DNA of 64,000 bases from Gadus chalcogrammus (Eukaryota > Chordata > Actinopteri > Gadiformes > Gadidae): positions 26,598,902 through 26,662,901 of the forward strand of contig NC_079426.1 of the NCBI RefSeq assembly GCF_026213295.1. The letters run 5' to 3'. Position 1 is the first letter of the stretch. Every line of letters begins with the position of its first letter. The notes beneath the pieces were generated by a model. The model was not told the DNA's origin, did no database searches, and saw only the letters and a program-made list of their open reading frames with translations. The translations under genes and the position numbers were made by a program. Positions 35,630 to 46,601 of the stretch are shown piece after piece.

Positions 35630-36086
35630 ACAGATGCAGGCTGGTGATAATAAATATGCCGTCATCTACCCAGTCTTCGTAGTGTCTTCACTAAAAATAC
35701 TCAAGGCAGAGTGAACCCCGCTACATGTAGCTTTGCTGTGAGCCTGTGCATTCTTTGTTATTATTCTGTAAAGTGTTATTCATGAAAGTAAATCTGTCAG
35801 ATTTTGAAAATAAAAAGCCATTGAATTCTAAGCACTGAATATTTATGCATTGAAATAGCGTATCTGGATTTTTTGCCGCTAAATTTAACTTTTACAATTT
35901 TCAATAAATCATTTTCAGCTTTATTTTTCAATGTTAAAAAATTCTAAATCAAATATTAAACTCTTAAAAATTCAACTTTAATATCTTCAACGTCCCCAAA
36001 TTCAACATGCCAAAGTCAGCTGCAAAATTCAATCTATGAAATTCAGCGTTAACATCGGGGGCCTCAAGCATGGAGATCGAGCGGGT
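35630..36086. other. AT-rich non-coding stretch
   Basis: No gene. From about 35,880 to 36,050 short ATTCAA/TTCAAC motifs recur, suggesting a degenerate simple repeat. Confidence 0.4.
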
Positions 36087-36301
36087 GTTAGAACTCCAAA
36101 TCTCGGATATGTCGTTCTCGGGACCCCGGGAAATGTGTGTAAATATTTTAGCAGTAGCGTGCGGTGCCCCTTCATTTCAGTGGGGCAGAATGACCACACC
36201 CACAATTTAAATATATCTTTAACATGTATATTTTGAGCTACATTAAAACATGTTAACTAAACTAATTGTGAGTAAGAATTAAAAATAAACGAATAGCCTA
36301 A

Positions 36302-39220
36302 GGTGGTCAGGGGTCTCGACGGACCAGACCCGGGCGGCAGAAGCTGGTTCTGGGGACGTGGAACATCACCTCGCTGTGGGGAAAGGAACCGGAGCTTGTG
36401 AGGGAGGTGGAGCGCTATCAGTTAGATCTGGTGGGGCTTACCTCCACGCACAGTCTCAGCTCTGGTACCGTACTCCTGGATAAGGGTTGGACTCTATTCT
36501 TCTCCGGAGTTGCCGAGGGCGTGAGGCGCCGGGCGGGTGTGGGGATACTCATAAATCCCCGGCTGAGCGCCGTGGTGTTGGAGTTTATCCCGGTAGACGA
36601 GAGGGTCGCCTCCCTGCGCCTAAGGGTTGTAGGGGGGAAAACTCTGACTGTTGTTTGTGCGTATGCACCAAACAGCAGTTCAGAGTACTCGGCCTTCTTG
36701 GAGACCCTGAATGGAGTCCTGTATGGGGCTCCAGTAGGGGACTCCGTAGTTCTGCTGGGAGACTTCAACGCCCACGTGGGCAACGATGGAGACACCTGGA
36801 GAGGCGTGGTGGGGAGGAACGGCCTCCCTGATCTAAACCCGAGCGGTCGTTTGTTATTGGACTTCTGTGCTAGTCATGGATTATCCATAACGAACACCAT
36901 GTTCGAACATAAGGGTGCTCATAAGTGTACCTGGTACCAGAGTACCCTAGGCCGAAGATCGATGATCGATTTCGTGATCGTGTCATCTGATCTGAGGCCG
37001 CATGTGTTGGACACTCGGGTTAAGAGAGGGGCGGATCTGTCAACCGACCACCATCTGGTGGTGAGTTGGATCAGGGAATGGGGGAAATTTCCGGATAGAC
37101 CTGGTAAGCCCAAACGAGTAGTGCGGGTGAATTGGGAACATCTGGAGGATGTTCTATTATATGCCCCCGTCCTAGGTATCTTCAACTCTCACCTCCGGCT
37201 GAGTTTTTCTGGCATTCCTGTGGAGTTTGGGGGCATTGAGCCGGAGTGGGCGGTGTTCAAAGCCTCCATTGCTGAAGCTGTGGTGGCTAGCTGTGGCCTC
37301 AGGGTCTTAGGCTCCTCAAGGGGCGGTAACCCTCGGACACCGTGGTGGACACCGGTGGTCAGGGAAGCCGTCCGACTGAAGAAGGAGGCCTTCCGGGATA
37401 TGATATCCTGGAGGACTCCTGACTCAGTTGCAGGGTACCGACAGGCTCGAAGGGCTGCAGCGGCTGCCGTGTCGGAGGCTAAGCAGCGGGTGTGGGAGAA
37501 GTTCGGAGAGGCCATGGAGAAGGACTTTCGGTCGGCACCAAAGTGTTTCTGGAAGACTATCCGGCACCTCAGGAGGGGGAAACGGGGAACCATCCAAGCT
37601 GTGTTGCTGTACGTTGGAAGGAACACTTTGAGGAACTCCTGATTCCGAATAACACGCCCTCTATGTTGGAGGCAGAGCTCGAGGTTGATGGTGTTTCGTC
37701 GTCAATTTCCCTGGTGGAGGTCACTGAGTGGCAAAGCCCCAGGGATTGATGAGATCCAGCCAGAAATGCTGAAGGCTCTGGGTGTTGAGGGGCTGTCATG
37801 GTTGACACGCCTATTCAACATCGCGTGGGAGTCGGGTACAGTGCCAAAGGAGTGGCAAACCGGGGTGGTGGTTCCCCTGTTCAAAAAGGGGGACCAGAGA
37901 GTGTGTGCCAATTACCGGGGTATCACACTTCTCAGCCTCCCTGGTAAAGTCTACTCCAAGGTGCTGGAAAGGAGGGTTCGGCCGATCGTCGAACCTCAGA
38001 TTGAAGAGGAACAATGCGGTTTTCGCCCCAGACGTGGAACTACGGACCAGCTTTTCACTCTTGCAAGGATCCTGGAGGGGGCCTTGGAGTATGCCCATCC
38101 GGTCTACATGTGTTTTGTGGATCTGGCGAAGGCGCATGACCGGGTCCCCCGGGAGAAACTGTGGGAGGCGCTGCGGGAGTATGGGGTAAGGGGGTCTCTC
38201 CTCAGGGCCATCCAATCTCTGTAGTCCCAAAGCTCGAGCTGTGTTCGCGTCCTCGGCAGCCAGTCAGTTTCGTTCTCAGTGGGTGCTGGTCTCCGCCAGG
38301 GCCGCGCCTTGTCACCAATCCTGTTTGTGATATACATGGACAGGATATCGAGGCGTAGTCGTGTTGGGGAGGGGTTGCAGTTCGGTGGTCTGAGGATCTC
38401 GTCACTGCTTTTTGCAGATGATGTGGTCCTCATTGGATCATCGGCCCGTGACCTTCAGCACTCACTGGATCGGCTGGCGGCCAAGTGTGAAGCGGCCAGG
38501 ATGAGGATCAGCACCGCTAAATCTGAGGCCATGACTCTTAGCAGGAAACCGGTGGATTGCTTACTCCGGGTAGGAAATGAGTCCTTAGCCCAAGTGAAGG
38601 AGTTCAAGTACCTCGGGGTCTTGTTCGCGAGTGAGGATACTATGGAGCGTGAGATTGGCCGGAGAATCGGAGCAGCGGGGGCGGTATTGCGTTCGCTTTA
38701 CCGCACCGTTGTTACGAAAAGAGAGCTGAGGCGCAAGGCAAAGATCTAGATCTACCGGTCGATCTTCGTTCCTATCCTCACCTATGGTCATGAGGGTTGG
38801 GTGATGACCGAAAGGACGAGATCGCGGGTACAAGCGGCCAAGATGAGTTTTCTCAGAAGGGTGGCTGGCGTCTCCATTAGGGATAGGGTGAGAAGCTCAG
38901 CCATCCGTGAGGAACTCGGATTAGAGCCACTGCTCCTTTACTTAGAAAGGAGTCAGCTGAGGTGGTTCGGGCATCTGGCAAGGATGCCCACTTGGCGCCT
39001 CCCTTGGGAGATGTTTCAGGCACGTCCAGTGGGGAGGAGACCTCGGGGAAGACCCAGGACTAGGTGGAGAGATTATATCTCAACACTGGCCTGGGAACGC
39101 CTCGGGATCCCCCCGTCAGAGCTGGTCAATGTGGCCCGGGAAAGGGAAGTCTGGGGCCCCCTGCTTGAGCTGCTCCCCCCGCGACCCGACCCCGGATAAG
39201 CGGATGACGATGAGGAGGAT
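36302..39220 (+). mobile_element. Rex3-like (RTE clade) LINE, 10-bp TSD
   Basis: Flanked by AATAGCCTAA at 36,292-36,301 and 39,221-39,230. The 2.9-kb body begins at the start of the endonuclease domain and ends CCCCGGATAAGCGGATGA with GATGA-type tail units. It sits inside the hAT element, so it is the later arrival. Confidence 0.9.
36340..39199 (+). pseudogene. RTE-type endonuclease-reverse transcriptase (broken)
   Basis: Apurinic-type endonuclease begins [11 protein letters not shown] near 36,347, with [24 protein letters not shown] and [10 protein letters not shown] marking active-site blocks. RT follows, with FKKGDQRVCANYRGITLLS, EEEQCGFRPRRGTTDQLF, CFVDLAKAHDRVP and LLFADDVVLIGSS. The C-terminal region ends near 39,199. 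The first open stretch runs 414 codons from the GTG at 36,398; no ATG precedes the EN start. Frame breaks occur near 37,600, 37,730 and 38,221 (TAG in SLYS region), plus a TAG at 38,747. The enzyme nicks target DNA and copies its own RNA in intact relatives; this copy cannot. Confidence 0.9.
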
Positions 39221-40184
39221 AATAGCCTAATGTTACTGCACGCTTTTGAAGTGCCATCCGCAACACTGGTCATATGATGTCGGGCTAATTAGAATAGCCT
39301 ATGTGCAATGGAAACACCAACTCTGCAAAGTCAAAAATGTCATCAATCAAGCAGACCTTCGATTTGGAACTTGGCCCGACGATGTGTGCAAATCTCTCAA
39401 TAACAACACTTTTGAAATCAGATATTTCTCAATAACAGCAGTTTAAATCAGGTATGAAATCAGGTATACAATTTTAATACCTGCTGAAATAAATAAATAA
39501 ACAAATAGGCTTCAATGCCGAAAGATACAGTCAGAGTAATTCGATTTTTAAACAACAACAGTCCTAGAATATGACCATTGGGCAGACTACTTTACGACCA
39601 TACGGGCGTCTTATAGCGCGGATTGCAATTCTTATTGCAGCCTGCAGGGTTATACGAGAAACATACGGAGGGACGCGGTCGTTGAGCTCCCCTGCCCCAC
39701 ATTGCATGACTCGTTAAACTCAACTAGAATTGCCACCGTCAATTTGATATCAACAGACCAAAAATAGTCGGAAAGACTACAGAAACTATAGATAGTTAAC
39801 GTGAGAATCACATTATTAAAAATAAACTTGGAGCAATGATTTACTGAGGAAATTTTTTTTTCGGGAGCATGCTTTTGCAGGGAGTTCACCGCCCCCCCAC
39901 CTGCCCATATGGACGGCACGCACCTGTATTTTAGCATCCCTAGCTATCTTGAAAAGGCCAGAAAAGGGGCGTGACCTCCAACAGTAGAATAAATACAGAG
40001 GTTAGTTTCTAGTCCCCATTTTTTGTGGGATGGAGGTGGGATGGAGGTGCACATTTGTGGCTCCCTCTGCTCGCTCCCGGCCCTTATCTCTCCTGCCTCT
40101 GCTCTTTCTCTCTGTCTCTGTCCTGTGCTGTCTCTTCTAAATCAGTCAGAGCCTCCCTCTGCATTTCTATCTGAAACCTAAATT

Positions 40185-40580
40185 ATGGATCTGATTGGCT
40201 GGTCTCTCAACGCTATTGATCAAATTTTCTCGACGAGAAAACAGGGCAAAGGAGAGCCTGCCTGCCCTGATGGAACGTTCTCAGCGGGATACATGTTGGA
40301 CTCCTGGAAGGAGTGGAGGCCTTTGTGTCTCGCCATACTTTCTGTCGAGGATGTTGAAGACGTCTACATAATTGGGATTATGATAACAGGATTACTGCTG
40401 TTTGAAGTTTGCTGGTTCCTGTTCTATCGCAAAGCTAGTAAGGCGATGGCAGCATATTAGACTATTAAGAAGCTGCCCGTCATTGTTGGATTGTGCCGGG
40501 CTGCCGACACACTGACTCATGCGATGTGCGAACAAAATCGTAAGTTGGATACCATTCTGGTGAAGTTGGATCGGGCTTAA
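40185..40580 (+). CDS. Unrecognised small membrane protein, premature TAG
   Basis: ATG at 40,185 (context AATTATGG) opens 91 codons to TAG at 40,458, after which the same frame stays open 39 more codons to TAA at 40,578. The total would be 131 codons with one internal stop. Residues 1-15 (MDLIGWSLNAIDQIF) look amphipathic; 26-40 carry CPDGTFSAGYMLDSW; LSVEDVEDV precedes a hydrophobic segment at about 60-80 (VYIIGIMITGLLLFEVCWF), followed by basic YRKASK. The part after TAG (KKLPVIVGLCRAADTLTHAM) looks helical. One transmembrane span with a positive cytoplasmic side is likely. Function is unknown; the sole ORF of the insertion makes it the candidate reason for, or passenger of, mobility. Confidence 0.45.
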
Positions 40581-40937
40581 ACGGACCACCGAAATTCGGC
40601 TAATTCGGCTTTTTGGATTCTGTAGTTTTGGAATACTGCAGAGAGTATCAGAGAGATTTTAAGGTTGGCGAAAAATTGCAGAGTCGGCCTGACCCAAAGC
40701 AATCGTTATCTTTATTCGGCTCCCCCACTTCGGCCTTGGAAGGCTGATATCTCTCCACTCCCCTGGTTCTTATGCAGACAGATGCCCTGCCACCCCTCCC
40801 CTATCCTCCACCTCCCGTGAACTTTGTCTCTGGTTCAGAACTCTTCGTGGTCGTCTCCACAGCGACGGTCGTGTCCTCGTCACCAGCATCAGACGGGAGA
40901 GACACTGTTGACTCTGGGTGGAGATGGAGTCCTTGGG

Positions 40938-41030
<93 letters not shown>
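40938..41030. repeat. (CA)n microsatellite, about 46 units
   Basis: Pure CA dinucleotides inside the 1.44-kb insertion. Confidence 0.98.
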
Positions 41031-41485
41031 GACAGATAACACACACACCCCCTGGACTCACCGCCTACTGGACTCCCTCCCCCTCTCCGTCCCTCGTTAC
41101 AGTACAGTATGCCGTGAGTGATGCGATGCGCCCGTTGGCTGCGTCCTCTTCCCGGGGTCTGAGCCGTGACACCTCCCCTCCCCGATACCCTTCCCCCCTC
41201 CAACATGTGTTTGTGATGTTTTTGATATGTTGCTTATGTGCTGAGGTGTTTTTTGCTAATCCCTACACTGTGCCCCCCTTAGAGGAGCATAGTTTAGGTA
41301 TTCACTTATTTTTCCCTCGTTACCCTCTTGTTTAGCTTTTTATTTTTATTCTCTAAAGAAGGCAGCATGTTTCTTATTAAACGAGCGCCTGACTGTCTCT
41401 CCGTCCTGTCTCCCCACACTGTCTTTTATGTTTCTTGGACGGAATGTAACTGGTAATTTCTTTGCTCTGTAACATGTGCAATGAC

Positions 41486-41491
41486 AATAAA
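41486..41491 (+). terminator. Polyadenylation signal AATAAA
   Basis: Canonical signal 13 bases before the 3' edge of the insertion at 41,504, consistent with an RNA-derived 3' end. Confidence 0.6.
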
Positions 41492-44400
41492 GTTCTACCT
41501 ATCTTAAGGTGTGCAGACACAGCTGGCCTGTGACCACGTTTTTGAAGTCTGGGGTCAAAAGGTCAAAAGGAGCCGGCACCACGCCGCTTATGAGATATGC
41601 TTGTGGACAGTAGGGGTGTACACTAGACATTAATAGGAAGCAAACTCAGAAGGAGGACTGACCTCTCACACATATTTTATTAATTGTTTCAAATAACCCT
41701 GCCTCGTTAAATCAATAAGCTTCGTATTTTGCTTTAAAAAATAGGTGATAGACGGAGTCTAAACTGAAGAAAATAAAAACATCCAACGTGCCTTCTACGG
41801 ATACCTTGGAATATCTGTCTATTTTTTAACCATCGGACCCTAGTTTACGACAAAAATAACACAATTGACGGCAGCTCCTTTGCCGCGTAGTTTTTAGAGC
41901 CATGTAAGGATTAGAGGGGGCGGTCGATAGCAACCACCATAGCAACCATGAAAAAAATAGAATACATACCCTACACCAGGGCTATTCAACCTCCTTAACA
42001 AGTGGGCCAAAAAGGAAAACCGCTGGTGGTTCATGGGCCACACATACAAAACTTATGTCAATTAATCGCTACAAATAAATTGTACTTAAAGCAGTGTTAA
42101 CTTAATAGATATAGTGCTAAATGGAATTAACTTGTAAGACGCATTTCTTGATCTTACATATTTTGGACACATATTTTTAATAGCAATTTTTATTCAAACA
42201 TATTTGACACATTTATAATAACAATATAATAACAATAACAACATTTTGGACACATTTTTATGATTCAACAATGTTGTTGGAAAAATCACAAAACAGAACT
42301 ACTGTACATATGACACATTTTGAGCCTGTTATATTCAGTGAGAGAAATTGCACTGCCTTGATTTTGCTATTTCAGCATAGTTTGGTTCATACGTTGTAGG
42401 ACCAATCCTGAGACACTCGTGCAGCTTCTCATTGCTCATGGAGCAACGTGCCCTTGTTTTGATGGCATTCATATGTGAAAAACTAGACTCACAAGTATAG
42501 GTTGAGCCAAACATTGTCAGAATAAGTGATGCGACTTTCCTGATAGTGGGGTACTGATACTGGCTAACATGGTTACACCAAAAGTCAGCCACACCCTCAG
42601 ACTGCAAGTGCTGTTTTAAAGCAAAGCAAGACTGCACATCAACCAGTTCCATCTGAAATGTGCCTTCATCAATACTGGATAATACCTCCTTTACTTTTAC
42701 ACAGAAGTCTGCATCAGGCTTGATGGAAAATGGGTCACAAGCAAACTGCAATACCTCAATGGGAATGCTGAAGCCTTGGAATCTCTCAGTGAAGTTCTCT
42801 GTCAATTTTGTCATGCAGTCTGTCATGACAGGCGTTATTTCTCCCCGTGGCGATGTGCTCATGAATGCACAGAGTTGTGGGAAGTGCAGCAGTTTTTTTG
42901 TGATCAGGTCTGTTTTGAAGATCGATAGCTTGGTCTTGAAGGCACAAAGTCTCTCAACCAGATCAGCGATCGACTTTCCCCGCCCCTGCAGTTCGAGATT
43001 CAAAGTGTTCATGTGTCCAAAAAAGTCACACAGAAAGTAGACTTCTGCCATAAACCGTTCATCCAACATGCCCTCCAATAGGTTCGCTGCTCGTTTGTGT
43101 TTACATGTGCGAAGGAAAGACACAATCTCCTGGCGGAGCTCACAGAAACGATCCAAAACTTTTCCCTTGCTCAACCATCTCACGTCGTTATGTACGAGCA
43201 AGTCAGTGTGATCGGCGAACGTGTCCGCAAGCAGCTGACGAAACAGGCGATGTTGTAGGCTGGAGGTTGACCGGATGAAATCCACAATGCTCATGACGGT
43301 GTCCATGGTGTTTTTCAAATCACCACTGAGTTTAGCACACAGCACCGATTGATGAATAATGCAGTGCAAATACTGCATATGCGGGGCTATAGCTGATAGC
43401 CGCGCCACAAGCCCCTGAACTCTGCCGATCATAGCCGGAGCGCCATCAGTAACCAACAGGCACACCTTTTGTAAATCCAGTTCAGGTTCATTAAAAAATT
43501 ACACTATCTTTTGAAAAATCACTTCACCTGTAGTGTGTCCCTCCAGCGGAATAAGCCCAAGAAGTTCTTCCCGAAATCTCACTCCATCGAAAAACCTCAC
43601 GTAAATGCAAAGCTGCGCCATGTCGGTACAATCAGTTGATTCGTCCACAGCGATCGATATATATTCCGCTTTTCGAACGTTTTCAAAAAGCTTCCCCGAC
43701 ACATCTTTTGCCAGTAATTCCACTCTGCGGAGAATTGATGTGTCTGAAAGAGGCACTTTTTTAATGGCTGAAGTGTCTCTTTTACTTTTTGGTCAATAAC
43801 CACTTCATCAATGACAGCAAGCATGCAGTCTTTAACCCATTTAGGCCTAAAGCGCCTGGAAAAAATGCCTGTAAAACCTATAGGCGATTTCAGAAAAGCC
43901 CCCAAAACCTGAAGTTTTTCTAGAAATTCAGCAATTGTGTCAACGCCTACTAAATTACTGATTTCTCAGCCCCTGTAACAGATAGGAACACAATTCAAGA
44001 AGTATTTGAGAGCTGAAACCTGTGGCTTTCATGGGAAATTGGAGTTTTTATTTACAAATATTTACAATATTTGCATACAGGTAGAAAAGTAAATAAAAAA
44101 GTAAAATAATATGTAAAAGTGCAGGAACAGCACAAAACAGTAAAAAAAATAAAGTATAATAAAGTGAAATAAGTATATAAGAAAGTAATAAAGTATATAA
44201 TAACAAACATGGGAAGGGGAACAGACTGGGACTAAAACTGTAAACAGTCTGCGTTTTAAATTACATGCACTTGTATGTGATGACTACTGAATAAAAGTAT
44301 TATGCATAATACAAATACAATTGCATTCCATCCTAAGAAGTAGCGTAATTAAAAGATACAGGCTATAATTTGGGAATGTATAGTAGCCTAGGCCTTATTG

Positions 44401-44507
44401 TTCTGGAGATCGCAGTTAGGTGTGAAATTCCAAAGAAGCTCTATTCTTTGGAAGAGCCTTGAACATCCTGCATACGGGCCCGTCGTTGCCTTGTTACGCC
44501 ACTGGTG

Positions 44508-44785
44508 ACATTCCAGAGAAGCTTATCTGGTTTTACGGGTGCTTTACGCATCTCCGGGACAGTAATACATCTCTTACATATAAACTGTCGTAATTTCTTA
44601 TTACAGCATCATCACAATCAATAAGTATTACTATTGATAAGTATAAGTGACATTCCAGAGAAGCTTATCTGGTTTTACGCACCCGGGTGCTTTACGCATC
44701 TCCGGGACAGTAATACATCTCTTACATATAAACTGTAGTAATTACTTATTACAGCATCATCCCAATCAATAAGTATTACTATTGT
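44508..44785. repeat. Two-copy 140-bp tandem duplication inside piggyBac
   Basis: Units begin CATTCCAGAGAAGCTTATCT at 44,508 and 44,650 and match almost throughout. The second unit runs into the residual coding region. Confidence 0.9.
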
Positions 44786-45090
44786 CCTTGCCTCCAGCTG
44801 GCCGCAAATCTGTCCCGGGACATATTTCTGGCGAATTGCGTCCGAAAGAGATTCTTACTCTGTCGCCAGTAATCTCTTCGCACCGGCAACACAAGCAGCC
44901 CCATTCCCATAGCCCCATTCCATACTTCTTCTTCCTCGTCGTCATTCACGAACATGTGCCTTAACCATAATTCCCGGTCAATCGGTTCGTATTCGTCATC
45001 AAAGTACTAGGCCTCATCAACATCTTCGAAGCCGAGAAACTCCTCGAAATCGCTACCGTCAGAAAAGTCTTCAGTCTCAAATTCCGCCAT
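44779..45090 (-). pseudogene. piggyBac transposase N-terminal remnant
   Basis: ATG at 45,088-45,090 opens an acidic N-terminus, MAEFETEDFSDGSDF, typical of piggyBac/PGBD proteins. TAG occurs at codon 28. The frame then continues with PIDRELWLRHMF and LPVRRDYWRQSKNLFRT up to TAG at 44,779. The DDD catalytic core has been deleted, so it is non-functional. Confidence 0.8.
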
Positions 45091-45705
45091 ACTTGCTTGA
45101 AGAAATTTCTGAACTAAACTCACGAGGAACAAGTTGACACCTATATGTGTCTATTTTGATGCATTTCATTGGCCCAGAGGCCGACACTTTGGGCAAAAAC
45201 CCCCCTTATACAGAAAAACGACGCAAACGCTTTCCCGTCCTTAAAGGTAGAATGACGCAACAGCGCCCCCGGCTTTAAAGGTAGAACAGCGGCAATGCTT
45301 TCCCGGCTTAAATGGGTTAACGGTGTCCGCGTCGGTAAAGGGCCTCTTCTGTCTGGTTAGAGTCCAGGCTACACGCAGGGATGCTATCATGGCTCTCTGT
45401 TGTTCCGTGCAAAACTGACCAAGAGCCATTTGACTCCGTTCAAACGATGCTTGCAGCACCTGTAATTTCTTTCTCCGTTCCTCCGAACCCGGGGGATAAC
45501 TGGAAGCAAACGAGCCGTGATTTGAGTGGTAGTGCCTCTTCACATTGTATTCCCTAATCACGGAAATTGTTTCATTGCAGACTAAACACATCGGTTTACT
45601 ACTTGCGGCGGATGGCAAAGTAAATAAATATTTTTCAGTCCATTCGCTTTTGAATTGGCGATTTTCACCATCAACCTTCCTTTTTTTTGGCTTGGAAAGA
45701 GACAT

Positions 45706-46275
45706 CTTGGAGCTGTTGTTAGCCTAGCTACAGTGAGTTTCTCCGTGGTCTGCAAGCATAAAATGCAATGTGACCTTGACTGAGCCGTTGACAGGTGCAG
45801 ACAGAGCGGATGTAATCCTGTTGCCATATAATTCTTTATATAATTCTTTCAGAACAATACATTATTTCTATAAAATATATAATTTATACCTTTTAATATA
45901 TATATTTTTTTCATTCATTCTATCTATTTTAATAAGTGTGTTCACATAAGTCTAAATACGTATTTATTTGTTTTTCCTTCAGTTGCGTTGCCTCCAGCGC
46001 GACAATATATGTATTAGAGCCCTTATCCAATCAGATAATTTCCCTGCGCTGTCTCTGGGTAAAAAAAATAAATAAAAAAAAATAAAGATTCTCTTCAAAA
46101 TCCTGAGAGAATACCCTCGCTGTTGACGCTAATGGGGACTAGGGCCTCGTGGTAAAAGTCACGGCCCGCGTGTGTAATATTATTCATATATATATATATA
46201 TTTTTTTTATATATATATTTTTTTAGGTCTACAGGCAACATCTTGCGGGCCAGAAAAAAAGTAAGACGGGCCGTA
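45706..46275. other. 5' region of the hAT gene, AT-rich
   Basis: Upstream (minus-strand) part of the hAT element, with an AT dinucleotide and poly-T patch at 46,170-46,230 and poly-A near 46,060. No promoter can be assigned. Confidence 0.5.
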
Positions 46276-46601
46276 TTCATTATTTATTTAATGCATTTAT
46301 TCTTTATTCTGCCATAGTAACACGGTAAATAAATGGCCAAAAGTAGTCTGAGAACGAATTTGTATTTGCGATATGTTCAATAAAACGTAATCACGGAAAA
46401 AATACAGACAAATGTAATTGAAAATGCAGAATAGTTCTCTGGGAACGTAATTTTGATGAGATAGGGTTGCTCTGTCAGTTGTCAAACAAAGCGGACGGAC
46501 GTGGGCTCTATAGCAACGACCTCAGCTACCCAACACTGATCAAAAAAATGTTTGTTTCTCTCAATCAAAGCACAAAACAGGACAACGGATGTCCATAGCC
46601 T
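46276..46601. other. Non-coding spacer
   Basis: No gene. The segment TTTATTCTGCCATAGTA near 46,300 is shared with 9,740, so part of the dispersed family may continue here. Confidence 0.4.

Larger units (their letters stand above)
36152..39926. mobile_element. hAT non-autonomous element, 8-bp TSD
   Basis: Ends CAGTAGCGTGCGGT on the left and the inverse of CAGGTGCGTGCCGT on the right, flanked by TATTTTAG at 36,144-36,151 and 39,927-39,934. The uninterrupted copies of the surrounding repeat show the empty site. Without the nested LINE it is about 850 bp and holds no transposase. Confidence 0.9.
40063..41504 (+). mobile_element. 1.44-kb unclassified insertion with small-protein ORF
   Basis: Copy A and the palindrome show the empty site TTTGTGGCTTAAGGTGTG; here 1,442 bp sit between GGCT and TAAGG. 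The insert starts with a pyrimidine-rich tract (CCCTCTGCTCGCTCCCGG), carries one ORF, a CA repeat, and AATAAA at 41,486-41,491, 13 bases before the end CTACCTATCT. This layout looks like a transcript-derived insertion by a LINE, because it has no terminal inverted repeats and ends just after a polyadenylation signal. At most a 2-bp CT is duplicated. I do not recognise the family. Confidence 0.8.
36087..41976 (+). repeat. Dispersed repeat family, copy E (interrupted)
   Basis: Pieces at 36,087-36,151, 39,935-40,062 and 41,505-41,976 join into one segment collinear with copy A and with the inner left arm of the palindrome. Two insertions split it at exact points (36,152-39,926 and 40,063-41,504). 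A block equal to about 32,070-32,490 is missing at 41,598. The copy is cut off at 41,977 by a hAT element, immediately after CATACCCTACAC. Confidence 0.9.
43836..45316 (-). mobile_element. piggyBac-type element, internally deleted
   Basis: Bounded by TTAA at 43,832-43,835 and 45,317-45,320. Terminal inverse repeats read CCCATTTAGGCCTAAAG on the left and the inverse of CCCATTTAAGCCGGGAAAG on the right. TTAA duplication is diagnostic for piggyBac. The 1.48-kb body holds only the N-terminal part of a transposase gene. Confidence 0.92.
42335..45705 (-). pseudogene. hAT transposase, GTF2IRD2/ZBED-like (split)
   Basis: Reads right to left. The start at 45,705 (MSLSKPKKRK) leads into a zinc finger, MCLVCNETISVIREYNVKRH with a second His in SNHG, near 45,590-45,530. 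The frame is interrupted at 45,320 by the nested piggyBac and resumes at 43,832 (KDCMLAVIDEVV). A one-base frameshift lies near 43,770 and a TAA at 43,492. The longest piece, 376 codons from 43,465 to 42,335, carries VTDGAPAMIGR, LHCIIHQSVLC, DVRWLSKGKVLDRF and the C-terminal block STYTCESSFSHMNAIKTRAR. These are hAT catalytic and dimerisation motifs. The element is inactive. The same lineage gave rise to vertebrate GTF2IRD2 and ZBED genes, but this copy looks like an ordinary transposon. Confidence 0.9.
41977..46275 (-). mobile_element. hAT element (Charlie-type), right side lost
   Basis: The end CAGGGCTATTCAACC starts at 41,977 straight after the repeat-family phrase CCCTACAC. Broken transposase lies on the minus strand. 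The far end keeps GCGGGCCAGAAAAAAAGTAA then GACGGGCCGTAT near 46,250-46,275, but the expected terminal inverse GGTTGAATAGCCCTG is missing, so that side was truncated. A piggyBac derivative is nested in it. Confidence 0.8.

Noticed and set aside
42335..45705. Domesticated GTF2IRD2/ZBED host gene
   Set aside because: Frame is broken by a stop, a frameshift and a piggyBac insertion, and it sits within hAT ends, so it is a dead transposon.
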